Shown one piece after another: positions 22,691 through 35,837 of a DNA stretch of 64,000 nt. Origin of the DNA: Syngnathus acus (taxonomy: Eukaryota > Chordata > Actinopteri > Syngnathiformes > Syngnathidae); the NCBI RefSeq assembly GCF_901709675.1, contig NC_051102.1, positions 4,747,412-4,811,411 of the forward strand, given 5' to 3'. The translations under genes and the position numbers were made by a program. Each line of letters opens with the position of its first letter. The first letter of the stretch is position 1. The notes under the pieces are model-generated. The model was not told where the DNA came from. It ran no database searches and worked only from the letters and a program-made list of their open reading frames with translations.

Positions 22691-25104
22691 TGGACGTGAC
22701 CCCCTCGCGTCCCTATAAGAGGCCACTCTCTCTCCCTCCCGTGTTGCCCCCCACCCGGCATTCCTGTCGCGTCGCGCTCACATCCGAGCCGTCACCTCTG
22801 GAGCGGGACGCCGGGTTCTTACTGTGGCCGCCAAGAAGCGGGAGCTGGGTCGTGCACGTGGAGTGGCAATCGCACGTGCGCGCTGCCCCCGTCGCCCCGG
22901 AACCCCCCCCCCACACACACACACACACTCCCCTCCAACTCCTGTAAAAAGAAGACACAAATGCTCTTTTTTTTTTCATCGTCATTCATGAACGGGTTGG
23001 CCGGAACAGAGCGTCCTGTTTGGGTTGAAAGGGGAGCGATCGTGAGGCGAATGTGTCTTCGGGATAAGCTGACCTGGCATGATTTAAGGGCATGCTCTCC
23101 CGAGGCCGTTCCATCCGTGCGCCGGCCCGCTTAACGTTTCTAGAAAAGAAGGCCTCATTCTGGACCACTAGAAAAACTCCACAAAGTTATAAAGAAATAA
23201 AAATTGCAAAACACACTTAGTCACACATTCCACTCATCACTTATGACAACTGCCACATTGCACAATAGAAGAAAAAAAAACATGACCACTAGAAAGAATC
23301 CTTAAAAAAGTCATGCATGCATGCAGTGTACGGGTCATATTGTGGGGCCAAAGGTTCCACTCGCCAATTGATTGTGATGACCGCCACCTTGCAAATCAGA
23401 ATACAATTATACCGCAATTTTTTTGCATCTTCTCTCTAACCAATTTTTTACTTCCGAACCAAAGCACCAGCCACGCCCACCCCCTCCTGCCTTGTCTCCT
23501 TTGCTCTGCCATTGTGTAAAAACAAGACAGTAGCGGCTGAATTGTTTTCAATAGAAACATGAAGAGCACACTTTTGTGTTTGTCAATTTCCATCTTTAGA
23601 AGCTAGATTACTTTTCTTCTTTTATTTACTCTTTTTAAGTTTCGCGGACAAAATTAAGTTCGTAAGCAGGGGTACCACTGTAATTCACATAATTTATAGG
23701 GGCAGGCAGAAATCACGTTTTTCCTCAGAGCTGAGCTACCCATACAACGCGTAGGCACTAGGAGGCGTGCTTACTTTAGACAACACAGATGAATGCAGGA
23801 ATGAGAGCAATGTCACCACTAGGTGGCGGTAGTCCTCCAGGATTGTGTGCGCCTGTTTGTGTTTCAATGCAGCATACCTGCTTTCATTTCTTGAAGGGAA
23901 AAAGGCTGATATTAAAACTTATTTGTTTGCATTTGCGTTAAAAACGCGGATAGTTGCATGCACGTTCAATATATCCAAACATTTCATGTCCATTTTTGTA
24001 CCTTTTGCGCAATGTGGGGTTTTCGTATGTATCGCCTACATCCGTTTCATCAAGATATTGATGTTAATATTGATCAATGCTGGTGTTAAGGAGATGCTCA
24101 CTTTACTTTCAATTATTTCTTGCAGAATCGCACACCTCAAGCTTTCCTCTTGGGCATCGAGCAACTAAAAGTATGTCCACACACGCACACACACACACAC
24201 ATAGTCCGAGGGGTTGAGGGGGGTCATCTTAATTGTGTTGCAGGGGCCGGACAACGCTGTCAGGGTTTGTGCGAACCATTCAGGCGAAACCCTTTGTGTA
24301 CTACAAAAGGGCACTTACGTAACGTTTGGGAAAACCACAACAGGGCTTTGTGGAGAGCGGGTGGGCGCGTGCACGCACACACACACACTCAAAGGAACTT
24401 TATAATGTTTGGATTTTGAATTTCCAAGTCAGGTGTTGCCTTCTGAGCGCATCAGACAAAACCCGCGTGTTTTTCTGTCCGTCTGTTTATCGATTGAGGG
24501 ACAATCTGAAATCAATACTTGTCATGAACACCTGTTGATACAGGATCATCGTAGATATTTCTTGTTTGATTATGTAAAGCAACAACGTTACCAAACAAAC
24601 GGAAACATGACAAAAATACCTAATTCAGTTTGTTGTTGCCTCAGTGAGAATCCAATTGTATCTATCGACCCAACTATCAGCCTATCCATCTTTCCCGTGA
24701 CAGTTTCAGTTTGTACTCTTACTATAATACCCCTCTAAAATTGTTTGAAATGCTCCCACATTAACGCAATATGATTTGATAAAAGGACGTTCTGAAAAAC
24801 GTTTAAAAAAACGTTGTTAGTACAAAAGAGGAGCTGCCCGAACAGTTCTTCTGCCGACAACTTAAAATGACGAGTGGCTCTTGAACGCAGCGGCCCGGTG
24901 CGCCTGCGTTATAGCGACGACCCACCACCGGTGACGTGTTTGGGGGCTGTGGCTGTCCGTTGGGAGTGGGGTTGAGAGGAAAGAGTCGTTTTACCGCGTC
25001 AAAAAATTCTCTTCGCATCATTACAGGCGCTCACAACAGGCAAAGCGCTCGACGCATCGGCACGTGACCGTCAGGATCAGGACGATCTGCATCATTGCCT
25101 CAGC

Positions 25105-27974
25105 ATGGATTACACATTGTGAGTAGTTCTACAACCCTCGCAACATCCACTCGTCACGCGTGGAGCCTTCACAGCCGCTTGTCATTCAAACGTGACAACC
25201 TACCCGATGGAGTGGCGTACTTGAACGCGGTGACCCACCCGATGGAGTGGCGTACTTGAACGCGTTGCACCGCGGTCGTCGGGCTGTGATTCAGCCGCTT
25301 CTGAGCCGCACTATCCGGGAGCCAAGTTTTGAAATTTCATCGCACTTGAGGGGAATTTCAGTTCATGTGGTCCACTGTGACGACACTTACGGACTTTTGG
25401 AAACGGACGTTTCGTGACCGCCAAGGCTCGTTTCGCATCCTGAATAATTTTTTTCTTTCTTTTTTTTCTAAATGTACTTCACGCTTATGGAAAATTCCTT
25501 GAAGATTTAAGCCCTAAATTTTAGAGCATTGAACAGCGATGACGTCACACTAAGAACATTAAAGTAAAACGACGTCACAGAAACGCAGCAAATTGCGCTG
25601 TGTGTGTATGTATATATAATGTCCAGCGTGGTAGTTACTTATCGAGCTATATAGCACAATTGCTAAAATCATTTTTAACATGGAGGCAACTGAGCTGAGT
25701 AATTTTTTGTGGCCTTTGAAAAGCTTTAAAAAAAAAAATACAGGCAATTATGCTGTTAAGCTGACATCATAGAACACGATCTGTTATTAATGTGCCGTGA
25801 TGTCATAAAGAGCATAAAATTGAAGTGTTGCTCAGAAGATTAAAGATTAGATTGTTTCCTTAACATAGTATGCTGCTGTGCGCCTTTAACATCTGTCTGG
25901 GGAGAAAATCAACAAGAAAAATTGGACAAGATGTGTTTTTATTTTGCCTCACTGCAACGTTCAACAAAGCATTTATCTCAAGATTAGATGTGTTAATGTA
26001 CTTTGATGTCCGTGTCATGGAATTAAGATTCTTCAGTAAAAACAGTGCAGGATATGAGTCAGTTCCTGTTTCGTTTTATATCAACAGCCAGTTCCTGTTT
26101 CGTTTTATATCAGCAGCAAAATCGCCAACGATAAGACTATTAAGACAGTGCAGGATATGCTGCTTGCTATTTTGTTTCGTTTTATATCAGCAGCAAAATG
26201 CCCACCAATAAGCCTATTTAAAAATACATTTTTTGTTCTCGACAGCGATGACGAGTTTCAAGCGGCGGCCGACTGGCTGATGTCCAAAACGTCTTCCCGG
26301 CCCACCGTGGGCATCGTGTGCGGTTCGGGTTTGGGCGGTCTGGCCGAAATGCTCAAAGAGCCTCAAATCTTCAAGTATGCCGACATTCCCAACTTCCCAC
26401 AAAGCACAGGTAAGGCAGGCGTTTTTTAACACGTGTGCAAGCATGTGTGTGCATGCTCATTAACAGCATGCGTTGTTACGTTTTAGTGCACGGCCACGCC
26501 GGTCAGCTGGTTTTTGGAACGCTCAAGGGAAAGGCCTGCGTTTGCATGCAGGGCAGGTTCCACCTGTACGAGGGATACCCCGTCCAGAAGGTGAGGCGAG
26601 GTCCACAGCTTTGCGGCGTTAAGAAAAAACAAATTCAAAGAATTGTGGGCGGGGGAGTGTTTTTACCCTGAAAAGAAGTGTTGAGAAAAGAGAAGTACTT
26701 AAAAAAGTGTTGAGAAAAGAGGTTTTTTTTTTATTTAACCACTTTTTTTAGTTTTTTTTTTTTTTAATTTATTGAACCACTTCTTTTAGATGTATCTCCC
26801 AACCGTCGCAGGCTTCAATTTTTTTTCAAATTCAATTAAGTCTTAATACGTCAGATTGGAATCATATTAAGGACATACTTGAATGATATTGTGATTGACA
26901 TTTGGGAAAAAAAGTCGTATCAGAATGTGCCATGGCAGCAAGGGCAAAGCGGGTCACCCTCCTCCTCCCTCCCCGCAGGTGGCGCTGCCCATGCGCGTCT
27001 TCAAGCTGATGGGTGTGGAGACAGTGATCCTGACCAACGCGGCTGGCGGCCTCAACCGGGACTACAAGGTGGGCGATGTCATGATCATCAAAGACCACAT
27101 CAACATCCCGGGATTCGCCGGAGTCAACCCCCTGGTGGGACCCAACCACGACAGGTGACGGACGGACGGCACACTCGCTTCAAGTCCAACTTGACCATGT
27201 TTGACTTTTTCCGTCCAAATAAATGCCATTTTCCCCCTTGACAGAAAGACATTGCCTGACTGTTCTGTAGAACCTTGTTGCGAGGTGTACTGTGTCCTCC
27301 GCTGTGACAGTCAAGTGTCAGATGACATTTTGTGGCCAACACCAGTGTATCGAGTTTAGTGTCATTAAAGAGATAACAAACAGGAGGAGCCAGTTGACCT
27401 AGCTAGCGCGCAGCTATTGTGGGCTTTGTGTGCACATGCCGAATCACCTGACATTTTGACATACTCATACTGTTTGGTCAACTTTCAGGTTCGGAGTGCG
27501 CTTCCCCTGCATGTCGGACGCATACGACCGTGACCTGTGCAAGCTGGCACACGAGGTGGCGGCTGAGCTGGACTTTTCCCACTACATGCGCGAGGGGGTC
27601 TACTGCGTGCTGGCAGGGCCCTCCTTCGAGACCATCGCCGAGTGCCTCATGTTACACCGGCTCGGGGCCGACGCCGTGGGTCAGCGTGGCTCCGGTCTCG
27701 TGTCGATAACTTTGTGAACCCAACTTACCTTTTCTGTCTTGGTGTCGGCGTAGGCATGAGCACGGTGCACGAGGTGATCGCGGCGCGCCACGCCGGCATG
27801 CGCTGCCTGGCCATGTCGCTCATCACCAACCGGGCAGTCATGGACTACGAGAGCCAGGCCAAGGCCAACCACGAGGAGGTCCTGGAGACCGCCCGCCAGC
27901 GGGCCGTGCAGCTCGAGCAACTGGTCGGCGCGCTGGTCGGCCGCCTGGAGCTGTGCCACAACAAGACCTTGTGA
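25105..27974 (+). CDS. pnp: Purine nucleoside phosphorylase
   Basis: Cytosolic enzyme that phosphorolyses inosine and guanosine to base and ribose-1-phosphate in purine salvage. Six exons: 25105-25118 (14 bases: MDYT plus two bases), 26246-26409, 26487-26590, 26979-27154, 27489-27679, 27754-27974; 870 bases, 289 residues, the same length as human PNP. Phases 2,1,0,2,1 are all consistent. Phosphate- and nucleoside-site motifs are present: CGSGLGGL near residue 31, [27 protein letters not shown] with the catalytic-pocket Glu, DAVGMSTV and [13 protein letters not shown] with the base-binding Asn. The donor of exon 5 (GTCAGC) is weak. The tiny first exon is placed by the match of [11 protein letters not shown] to the N-terminal helix of PNP; an alternative first exon cannot be excluded. 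Fish have several pnp paralogues, and which one this is was not resolved. Confidence 0.93.
25202..25264. repeat. 35-bp-period tandem duplication in pnp intron 1
   Basis: Two copies of a 28-base segment starting ACCCGATGGAGTGGCG at 25202 and 25237. Confidence 0.85.
26050..26216. repeat. Tandem duplications just upstream of pnp exon 2
   Basis: The segment TTTCGTTTTATATCA occurs three times, with GCAGGATATG and CAGCAGCAAAAT flanks repeated, ending about 30 bases before the exon 2 acceptor. Confidence 0.8.
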
Positions 27975-30152
27975 GGCGGGCCGTTGGGGGCGGTGTGCTC
28001 TTCCTGCTAAATATTAATATTTAATATTAACCCCCAAAATTAGCATCCCCTGGGATTTTATATTAATATTAAATTAATATTAACTCCCAAAATTAGCATC
28101 TCCTGGGATTTTATACTGACAAACTCCAGTCCCCAAAGCCAATTGATTTTTTTAGGAGTGTGACATCCATCACTCACAAGGAGGCGCATTCCATTTGGTT
28201 TCAATGGTATAGAATGGAAAGCACAAGCAACTCAACCCAAAGCAGGTTGCACTTAGCAACATGAAATGTAATAGCAATTTTGCTTATGAGTAGACACTCA
28301 AAAACGTCTGAAGAAAGAAACCAGACACGTCGGTCAGCCATCGTGGCTCAAAGCCACCACTCATTTCGGCCTCTTTGTAGACATACAATTTTCTTGAAAA
28401 ATTCCACTCCCAAAGCCAGTTAGTTGCCTTGCCACCACAAAAAGCGTTTGCGGCCTCCTAGCATACAGGCCCAATACAAACTCCTGCAGTCAGTGTTGAT
28501 GAAAGCGACTAACCGCTGTTTCACTCAAAAACCAACTTCTACTTTGAATTCAACTTGAAACCCTTGTACTACTTATTACGTAACTGAGTAAAGGGATTTT
28601 TGTAAAAGGTGTGACAGAATCTTAAATTGTAATTTAAGTTGAGCATGCTTTCCTGGTTGCTATATGACATTAATGTCGAGACATGTCAAAGGTGGACCGA
28701 AATTGTGAGGAGAAAAAAAAAGTCTTAACTGCACACGCACTTGACTTCCCCTTGAACGACTTATGCCATAAAAGACTTGCACATTACAAACTGAATTCTC
28801 AGAGGTCTTTTTTTCTTCCCTTTTTTAGCTACAACGATTACAATTTGGCTTTTGAAACAAGCCGTTCAATGATAAATGAATGATTTTTTTTCAATTTAGC
28901 CATTATATGCTTAGTGTTATATATTTGATGCAATTTATGTAAAAAAATAACAAAAACTAGTACAAATACAATAAGAATCAGACGTTAAAATACATTTTGA
29001 AGTGTTCCTGAACTTGTTTACCCGAGTTGTGGTGAAACATTAGCGTGATGTTTGAGAAAATTCCCCCATTGCTCATTCTTGATCTTCTCCTATTGGCACG
29101 ATTACATTTTTTCTCAAGCCAAACACCCCCTTTCCTCCCTCCTCGTCCAACCAGACAGGAAAAGCTAGGAAATATTTTGCAGGCCACGTCAGTGCCGCCC
29201 GTACATGGTCATGAGAAGTTTTTCCGGTCCTCAAGGTCCTGCATGTTTTCTGATCCATCTGATTCAAATGATAGTGATCCAGCTTCTGCTAACCATTTGC
29301 TTAGTGGTTGCCTGAGGGCCACTTTTGCAGTCATTTTCACCACGTGTAAAGAAAGCTAAAGTGTCGAGCAAGCGCAAACACATTTGTTGATTACATCAGC
29401 TCTACAAGTCGGCTCACACGTGTAACATTCAAAGAGCTTAAACATTTGAACCTCATGTAACTCAATAAACCACCAAAGTTCTTCAATAGCATATATTTTC
29501 TTAATCTACATTTTGGTTTTAGTCTAATTTTGGATTGCCTTTGTCAACAATTTCATGTGATCAAGAATCCTGACTTGCATTCCCCTGGGACTTTTCCCAG
29601 CTGCACGCACGCACGCACGCAGAGAAAATATGCAGCCAAACAGGCAGGCCTTGCCAACGAGAGGAAGTCATGGAACTCGAGTATTTTGCAATGAGGCTTA
29701 GCGTAAAGGCTAAACGCAGGTCTCACTAAAGTGATTGTTCCAACAAGAATCATTTAATGGTCAGAGCGAAAAAGTCACACTCGTGTCATGCAGCAGTTCT
29801 TATATCAGCGTACAGATGAGTCATTTCGCTACCTGTCACACTTCTGCCATGGATTGCAGTATGAGAAAAACACCCAACGTCATGCGGCGTGCTGGCGCTT
29901 GCAAATTGAGCCCAATAAGTCTCGTATGAGGGTTGTCAGGCTGCGGGGAGGCCTGCTGGGCTCGCAGGCGGTGGAGCCGGAGGAGACTTGCACCATGTGA
30001 GCAACCTCAAGCTGCCGGTCGAGCTGCTCCTTGCCTAGCTCATTTATCGATATCCACGGCAACCGTGCGCTGGGTGGAATTGCCGTCCGATCGAGCAAGC
30101 AGACCGGCAACACTTCTCTTGCTGTACAAGGTCCGCACCAAGGCAAGCCGCG
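27975..30152. other. Intergenic region between pnp and ZNF gene 1 (tail to tail)
   Basis: It contains the 3' UTRs of both genes. At 28010-28115 a segment of about 60 bases (AATATTAAC, CCCAAAATTAGCATC, CCTGGGATTTTATA) is tandemly duplicated. No gene recognised. Confidence 0.55.
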
Positions 30153-31587
30153 TCAGCCATACGTGTGAATCACGCAGTGGCGCTTGAGGTGGTGCATGAG
30201 GATGAAGGTCTTGCCGCACTCGGCACAGTTGTACGGCCGCTCGCCGCTGTGCGTGCGCTGGTGCACGCGCAGGCTGCTCTGCTGCGTGAAGCGCTTGCCG
30301 CACTGCAGGCAGCCATACGGCTTCTCGCCCGTGTGCGTGCGGTAGTGAATGCTGAGGTGCGACGAGCACTGAAAGCCTTTGCCGCACACCGTGCACCAGA
30401 AGACCCGCTTGCGCTTGTGGCTTTGCTGGTGCAGCTTCAACTGCTGCAGGCGCCAGAAGGTCTTGCCACACTGCGCACAGGCCAAGCCCCGCAGGGAGGG
30501 GCGCTGGGCGGCGTCTGGCTGGCCGAAAGCCTGCCGCGTGGCGGTCGCTGCCGGCACGTCCGACGCTTCCCCGGCTTGCGGGTAGATCTGCTCCTTGCGC
30601 AGGTCCGACTGAGGTCCGGGCGGAAAAGCGGACGCCGGGGGCTCCTTGGGGTACTCTCTGTCGTTAGCGCCGTTAGAGGATGGCTGCGAGGGGCCGCTCG
30701 ACCTTCGCGTCTCAGCAAATGCATCTGAGTACTCGTCCACCACGCTGGAAAAGTCCGGGAAGGCAGAGTCGATATCGTCACCTTCGATGATGGACGACCA
30801 CACCTGGTGGTCTCGATCGTCCAGAGACAAGTCAGCCAGTCGGTTTTGCTTGACGGCGCCCAGCTGGCACCCGTTCCGACCGAAGCTGCCTGACGCCGTT
30901 TCCTCTTTCTCCGTCTTGACCGCCATGTGGAGGCCGTGCTCATCCGACGCAAACGAGTCGCCGTCAAAGTGACCGGAGCCGGCAGGATCGCTGATCCACA
31001 GAACCTCATCTGGACTCTCTTCCTTGATGGTGAAAGAAGAGTTGGGGTCAAACTGAACAACGCAAGAAGAAGGAGCATTACAGTGCACTTTGAAAGTCTA
31101 GAGCTTCTTGAAAACCAGAAACAAGGCTTGAAATTCTAACGCTAAAATCAGTTCACCAGTGATGGGACGGACACTAAGCGGACGCAAATGCCATGTCAAT
31201 AGTGTGAAGCGCTTTCATCTGACTCACTTTGATGAGTCCTGTTGTGTGGGTACCACTTCCTCCGTCACTTCCTCTGTCCATTAAGCTTTCTAGACACAAT
31301 AAAAGCTAATTAGGCAAGATTGTTTTTGTTTGTATGTGAAAACCTCATTTGACTGTCTTTTTTTTTTTGTGACGCTTCTTACCGAACACTCGCTGCATCT
31401 GCGCGTTATTACTCTCGGCGGCGAGCAGCTTCCTCTTCAACATCTCGTTCTCGCTTTGCTTCCGCGAGATTTCCAAGTGCAGGAAGGCACTATTGTCATC
31501 GACCAGCTTGCTGATTTCCGCCACCGCCGCCTTCACCAAAACCTCCATGATGGACGACAGCTGCGTTTGAAAAGCGACGCACGCCAT
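30153..31587 (-). CDS. C2H2 zinc finger protein 1 (four fingers)
   Basis: Probable nuclear DNA-binding regulator. Exons: 31587-31383, 31289-31228 and 31052-30153; 1167 bases, 388 residues, phases 1 and 0. The first exon codes a leucine-rich helix (QTQLSSIMEVLVKAAVAEI) ending in a coiled-coil-like stretch, an N-terminus common in teleost zinc finger families. A middle acidic region carries SUMO-like motifs (AVKTEKEE, IKEESPD). The last exon holds all four fingers in the C-terminal 110 residues: CAQCGKTF..H..H, CTVCGKGF..H..H, CLQCGKRF..H..H and CAECGKTF..H..H, joined twice by TGEKPY/SGERPY linkers. The protein stops six residues after the last zinc ligand (VIHTYG). No KRAB, SCAN or BTB domain is seen. 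DNA target unknown. Confidence 0.87.
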
Positions 31588-32041
31588 GTTTCCTTATACT
31601 CTACGAGCACACCCACGTGGAGGGGAGGGGGGGGGGGCAACTAATGTGTGCGTTTAATGGCCAGACGTTGGTTAAATGGTACGAGGACGCTGTGGGAAAC
31701 GCTTCATCCCGATTTCCGAGCTCACTTCCTCATGACATGGGACATAGTGTTGGCTCGTGAGTGAACGATTCGTTCAAAAAACCGACTTCTTTCAGGGAAC
31801 GAGAGTGAACGAATCCTTTTTTCAGTTCGTATGACTTCAACCAGGAGGTGTCGGTAATGCGCATTGAAGCTGGTGCCACCTCCTCGTAAAACAAAACGAA
31901 GAAGAAAATGACGTAAGTTCCCGTTCACGAACGAGTCGTGAATTGCATTTCCCGTTCGCCAACTGAACGGATCTGTGCGTAAACGAGTAAGTGATTTGCA
32001 TTTCCAGGTCATCGCGAGAACGGATCAATGAGGGAACGAAT

Positions 32042-32730
32042 CAGGGCCGGTTCTAGGAATGCACATAAGAGGGGGCAGTCAGAAATGTGAAGGGGGCATG
32101 TTCTTTTTTTTTTTTTTTTTTTTTTTACACATTTTTAACACTGTTAGTGTTTTCTTCACGGCAGTTGTTAGCTGTGTGTCCAGATCTCAACCTGGAGAAG
32201 TGGATTGCACTCTGTCAGGCCTCTACACGAAGACCTGTCCAGCTTGGGTGTCCCACCTGAAGATTAAAGCTTCTGCTGGTATTGCTCTTAGGGTCACTGA
32301 GGCACGCAAACCCCCTGATCACAATAAGGTGGCAATCTCTCCGGGGGGGGAACATATAATATGAATGTTATATTAACTATTATTTGAGTTGTCGTTAATC
32401 ATTAGTTATATCACGGGTCATTACGACGAGTTTGGTGGAGTTTTTACTGCTTCTTCCAACTCCTACCGCGCTGACTGTAACTTGACACTCTCTGGCTGCG
32501 TCTTGCCTCATTTGCATACTCACAGTGATTGGATGTTTACGGAGGGGCGCGGAGTCCTGACAGCAGGCTGTGTGAGGACACACACTGCACCGACATGAGA
32601 GAAGAGAGGGGGCTGATTAACGTGTGTTTCTATCAGCGGATTTTTCACTTCTAAAAGTTTGATTCGAGGGGGCAGGACATCTGTTTGAGGGGGCGTTGCC
32701 CCCTCTTGCCCCTGCGTAGAGCCGGCACTG
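32042..32730. mobile_element. Non-autonomous hAT element nested in the foldback left arm
   Basis: 689 bp. Imperfect terminal inverted repeats CAGGGCCGGTTCTAG and CAGTGCCGGCTCTAC (right end reversed). An exact 8-bp target duplication GAACGAAT lies at 32034-32041 and 32731-32738. No coding capacity. Removing it restores the match to the right arm, so it inserted after the foldback formed. Confidence 0.92.
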
Positions 32731-33324
32731 GAACGAATCCTGACTTTCCCGTTCGCGAACGAGTTAATGGGTGAACTGCCGTCCCGTGCATCAACGGATC
32801 AGTCAGTGAACGTGTTGCGTCTCCTGGCGTGAACTATGTAAGCCAGAATGTCGATTTACGATTTGCCAAGGAAAGAAAGAACCACTCACTGAAACACCAC
32901 TTCTTTTATGCACGTTTTCTCCAAGCTAACGGCTAACTTTATTGCATGAAGGGATGCGCCGTTATGCAACAACTTCTCTTTGGGAATCTTTATTTTATAA
33001 CACTTAAAATAACGTGTATGCATATATACGCCTAAATATTGTTATCCAATATATCTACTGCAATTTCACATTAGATTTCTGGTTTGAAATGTACTATTAT
33101 TATTATTATTTTAATAAACATTAAAACCTGTTCAAACTTGTCTGGTGTTTTATTCCTTGTTTTTATTTTTTTGGGCATGAAAATAAAAATCTGACATTTG
33201 GTTAACTGTTTTATATGACAATATGTATATGTGTTTTACGTTGTGTAATATGTTTTGGTGTCCCCCAGAATAAAGAGCAAGTAGTCAAATACACATTCTT
33301 GACACGTACAAAAAATGCATAAAG

Positions 33325-35774
33325 TTATTAGGTACACCTGAAAATGGTGGTGTACCTAATGTAGTGTCCGTGTGACGTCACAGATCAACCAGCCAATCAG
33401 GAGGTGGGGGTGAGGGCGGGTGTGGCACTTTTCACTTTCAGTTCAGCTTTGGCCAAGATTTTTCCCTAATGAAGTGGCCTGTTATTAGGTACACCTGAAA
33501 ATGACGGTGTACCTAAAAGAGTGTCTGTGTGACGTCACAGAGCAAACTGCCAATCAGAAAGTGGGGTTGAGGGCGGATGTGGCACTTTTCACTTTCAGTT
33601 AAGCTTTGGCCATGATTTTTCCCTAATGAACTGGCTGTTATTAGGTACACCTAAAAATGGCGATGTACCTAATGGAGTGTCCGAGTGATGTCACAGATCA
33701 ACCAGCCAATCAGAAAGTGGGGGTGAGGGCGGGTGTGGCACTTTTCACTTAAACCAGGGGTGTCGACCTCCAGTCCTCAAGGGGCCGCGTTCCAATATGT
33801 TTTCCAAGTTACCCTCGTTAAGTGCACCTGCGTGAAAAGTTTTAGCCACTTTCACGTTCTGTTGGAGCTAAAACTTTTCACGCAGGTGCACTTAACGAGG
33901 GAATCACACGGACACTCCATTAGGTACACCGCCATTTTCAAGTGTACCTAATAACAGGCCACTTTATTAAGGAAATATCAAACAGCGAACAGTGATCTTG
34001 GAAAACATGTTGGAATGCGGCCCCGAGGACGAGAGTTGACACCTCTGACCTTTGACCATGATATTTCCCTAATAAAGTGGCCTGTTATTAGGTACACTTG
34101 AAAATGGCGGTGTACCTAATGGAGTGTCCGTGTGATTCCCTCGTTAAATGCACCTGCGTGAAAAGTTTTAGCTCCTACAGAACGTTAAAGTGGCTAAAAC
34201 CTTTCACGCAGGTGCACTTAACGAGGGAATCACACGGACACTCCATTAGGTACACCGCCATTTTCAAGTGTACCTAATAACAGGCCACTTTATTAAGGAA
34301 ATATCAAACAGCGAACAGTGATCTTGGAAAACATGTTGGAATGCGGCCCCAAGGACTAGAGCTTGACACCTCTGACCTTTGACCATGATATTTCCCTAAT
34401 AAAGTGGCCTGTTATTAGGTACACTTGAAAATGGCGGTGTACCTAATGGAGTGTCCGTGTGATTCCCTCGTTAAGTGCACCTGCGTGAAAAGTTTTAGCT
34501 CCTACAGAACGTTAAAGTGGCTAAAACTTTTCACGCAGGTGCACTTAACGAGGGAATCACACGGACACTCCATTAGGTACACCGCCATTTTCAAGTGTAC
34601 CTAATAACAGGCCACTTTATTAAGGAAATATCAAACAGCGAACAGTGATCTTGGAAAACATGTTGGAATGCGGCCCCAAGGACTAGAGCTTGACACCTCT
34701 GACCTTTGACCATGATATTTCCCTAATAAAGTGGCCTGTTATTAGGTACACTTGAAAATGGCGGTGTACCTAATGGAGTGTCCGTGTGATTCCCTCGTTA
34801 AGTGCACCTGCGTGAAAAGTTTTAGCTCCTACAGAACGTGAAAGTGGCTAAAACTTTTCACGCAGGTGCACTTAACGAGGGAATCACACGGACACTCCAT
34901 TAGGTACACCGCCATTTTCAAGTGTACCTAATAACAGGCCACTTTATTAAGGAAATATCAAACAGCGAACAGTGATCTTGGAAAACATGTTGGAATGCGG
35001 CCCCGAGGACTAGAGCTTGACACCTCTGACCTTTGACCATGATATTTCCCTAATAAAGTGGCCTGTTATTAGGTACACTTGAAAATGGCGGTGTACCTAA
35101 TGGAGTGTCCGTGTGATTCCCTCGTTAAGTGCACCTGCGTGAAAAGTTTTAGCTCCTACAGAACGTTAAAGTGGCTAAAACTTTTCACGCAGGTGCACTT
35201 AACGAGGGTAACTTGGAAAACATATTGGAACGCGGCCCCGAGGACTAGAGCTTGACACCTGTGACCTTTGACCATTATATTTCCCTAATAAAGTGGCCTG
35301 TTATCAGGTACACTTGAAAATGGCGGTGTACCTAATGGAGTGTCCGTGTGATTCCCTCGTTAAGTGCACCTGCGTGAAAAGTTTTAGCTCCAACAGAACG
35401 TGAAAGTGGCTAAAACTTTTCACGCAGGTGCACTTAACGAGGGTAACTTGGAAAACATATTGGAACGCGGCCCCTCGAGGACTGGAGGCCGACAACCCTG
35501 GTTTAAGAGAAAAGTGCCACACCCGCCCTCACCCCCACTTTCTGATTGGCTGTTTGATCTGTGACGTCACACGGACACTCCTTTAGGTACGCCGCCATTT
35601 TCAGGTGTACCTAATAACAGGCCACTTCATTACGGAAAAATCATGGCCAAAGCTGAACTGAAAGTGAAACGTGTCACACCCACCCTCACCCCCACCTCCT
35701 GATTGGCTGGTTGATTGGTGACGTCACACGGACACTCCATTAGGTACACCGCCATTTTCAGGTGTACCTAATAA
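33325..35774. repeat. Central hairpin satellite of the foldback element
   Basis: Two unit types. Left flank: direct units of about 156 bp starting at 33325, 33482 and 33638, with inverted copies at about 35500-35774. Centre: 327-bp units starting at 34081, 34408, 34735 and 35062, the last shortened to 235 bp. Every unit carries the imperfect palindrome ATTAGGTACACC ... GGTGTACCTAAT. Each full 327-bp unit also folds into a near-perfect hairpin; in the second, arms of 103 bases (34397-34499 and 34520-34622) flank a 20-base loop. Confidence 0.9.
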
Positions 35775-35837
35775 CTTTATGCATTTTTTGTACGCGTCAA
35801 GAATGTGTATTTGACTACTTGCTCTTTATTTTGGGGA

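Noticed and set aside
30165-30728. 187-codon plus-strand frame opposite the zinc finger exon
   Set aside because: It is antisense to the finger-coding exon; its composition follows from the opposite strand and it shows no domain of its own.
34081-35297. Regular direct repeats with palindromes that might suggest a CRISPR array
   Set aside because: The repeat period is 327 bases with no unique spacers, the context is a eukaryotic genome and the units belong to a transposable foldback.
33733-35522. Pair of nearly identical 72-residue frames in opposite orientation
   Set aside because: They are the two mirror copies of satellite sequence inside the foldback and have no protein-like features.
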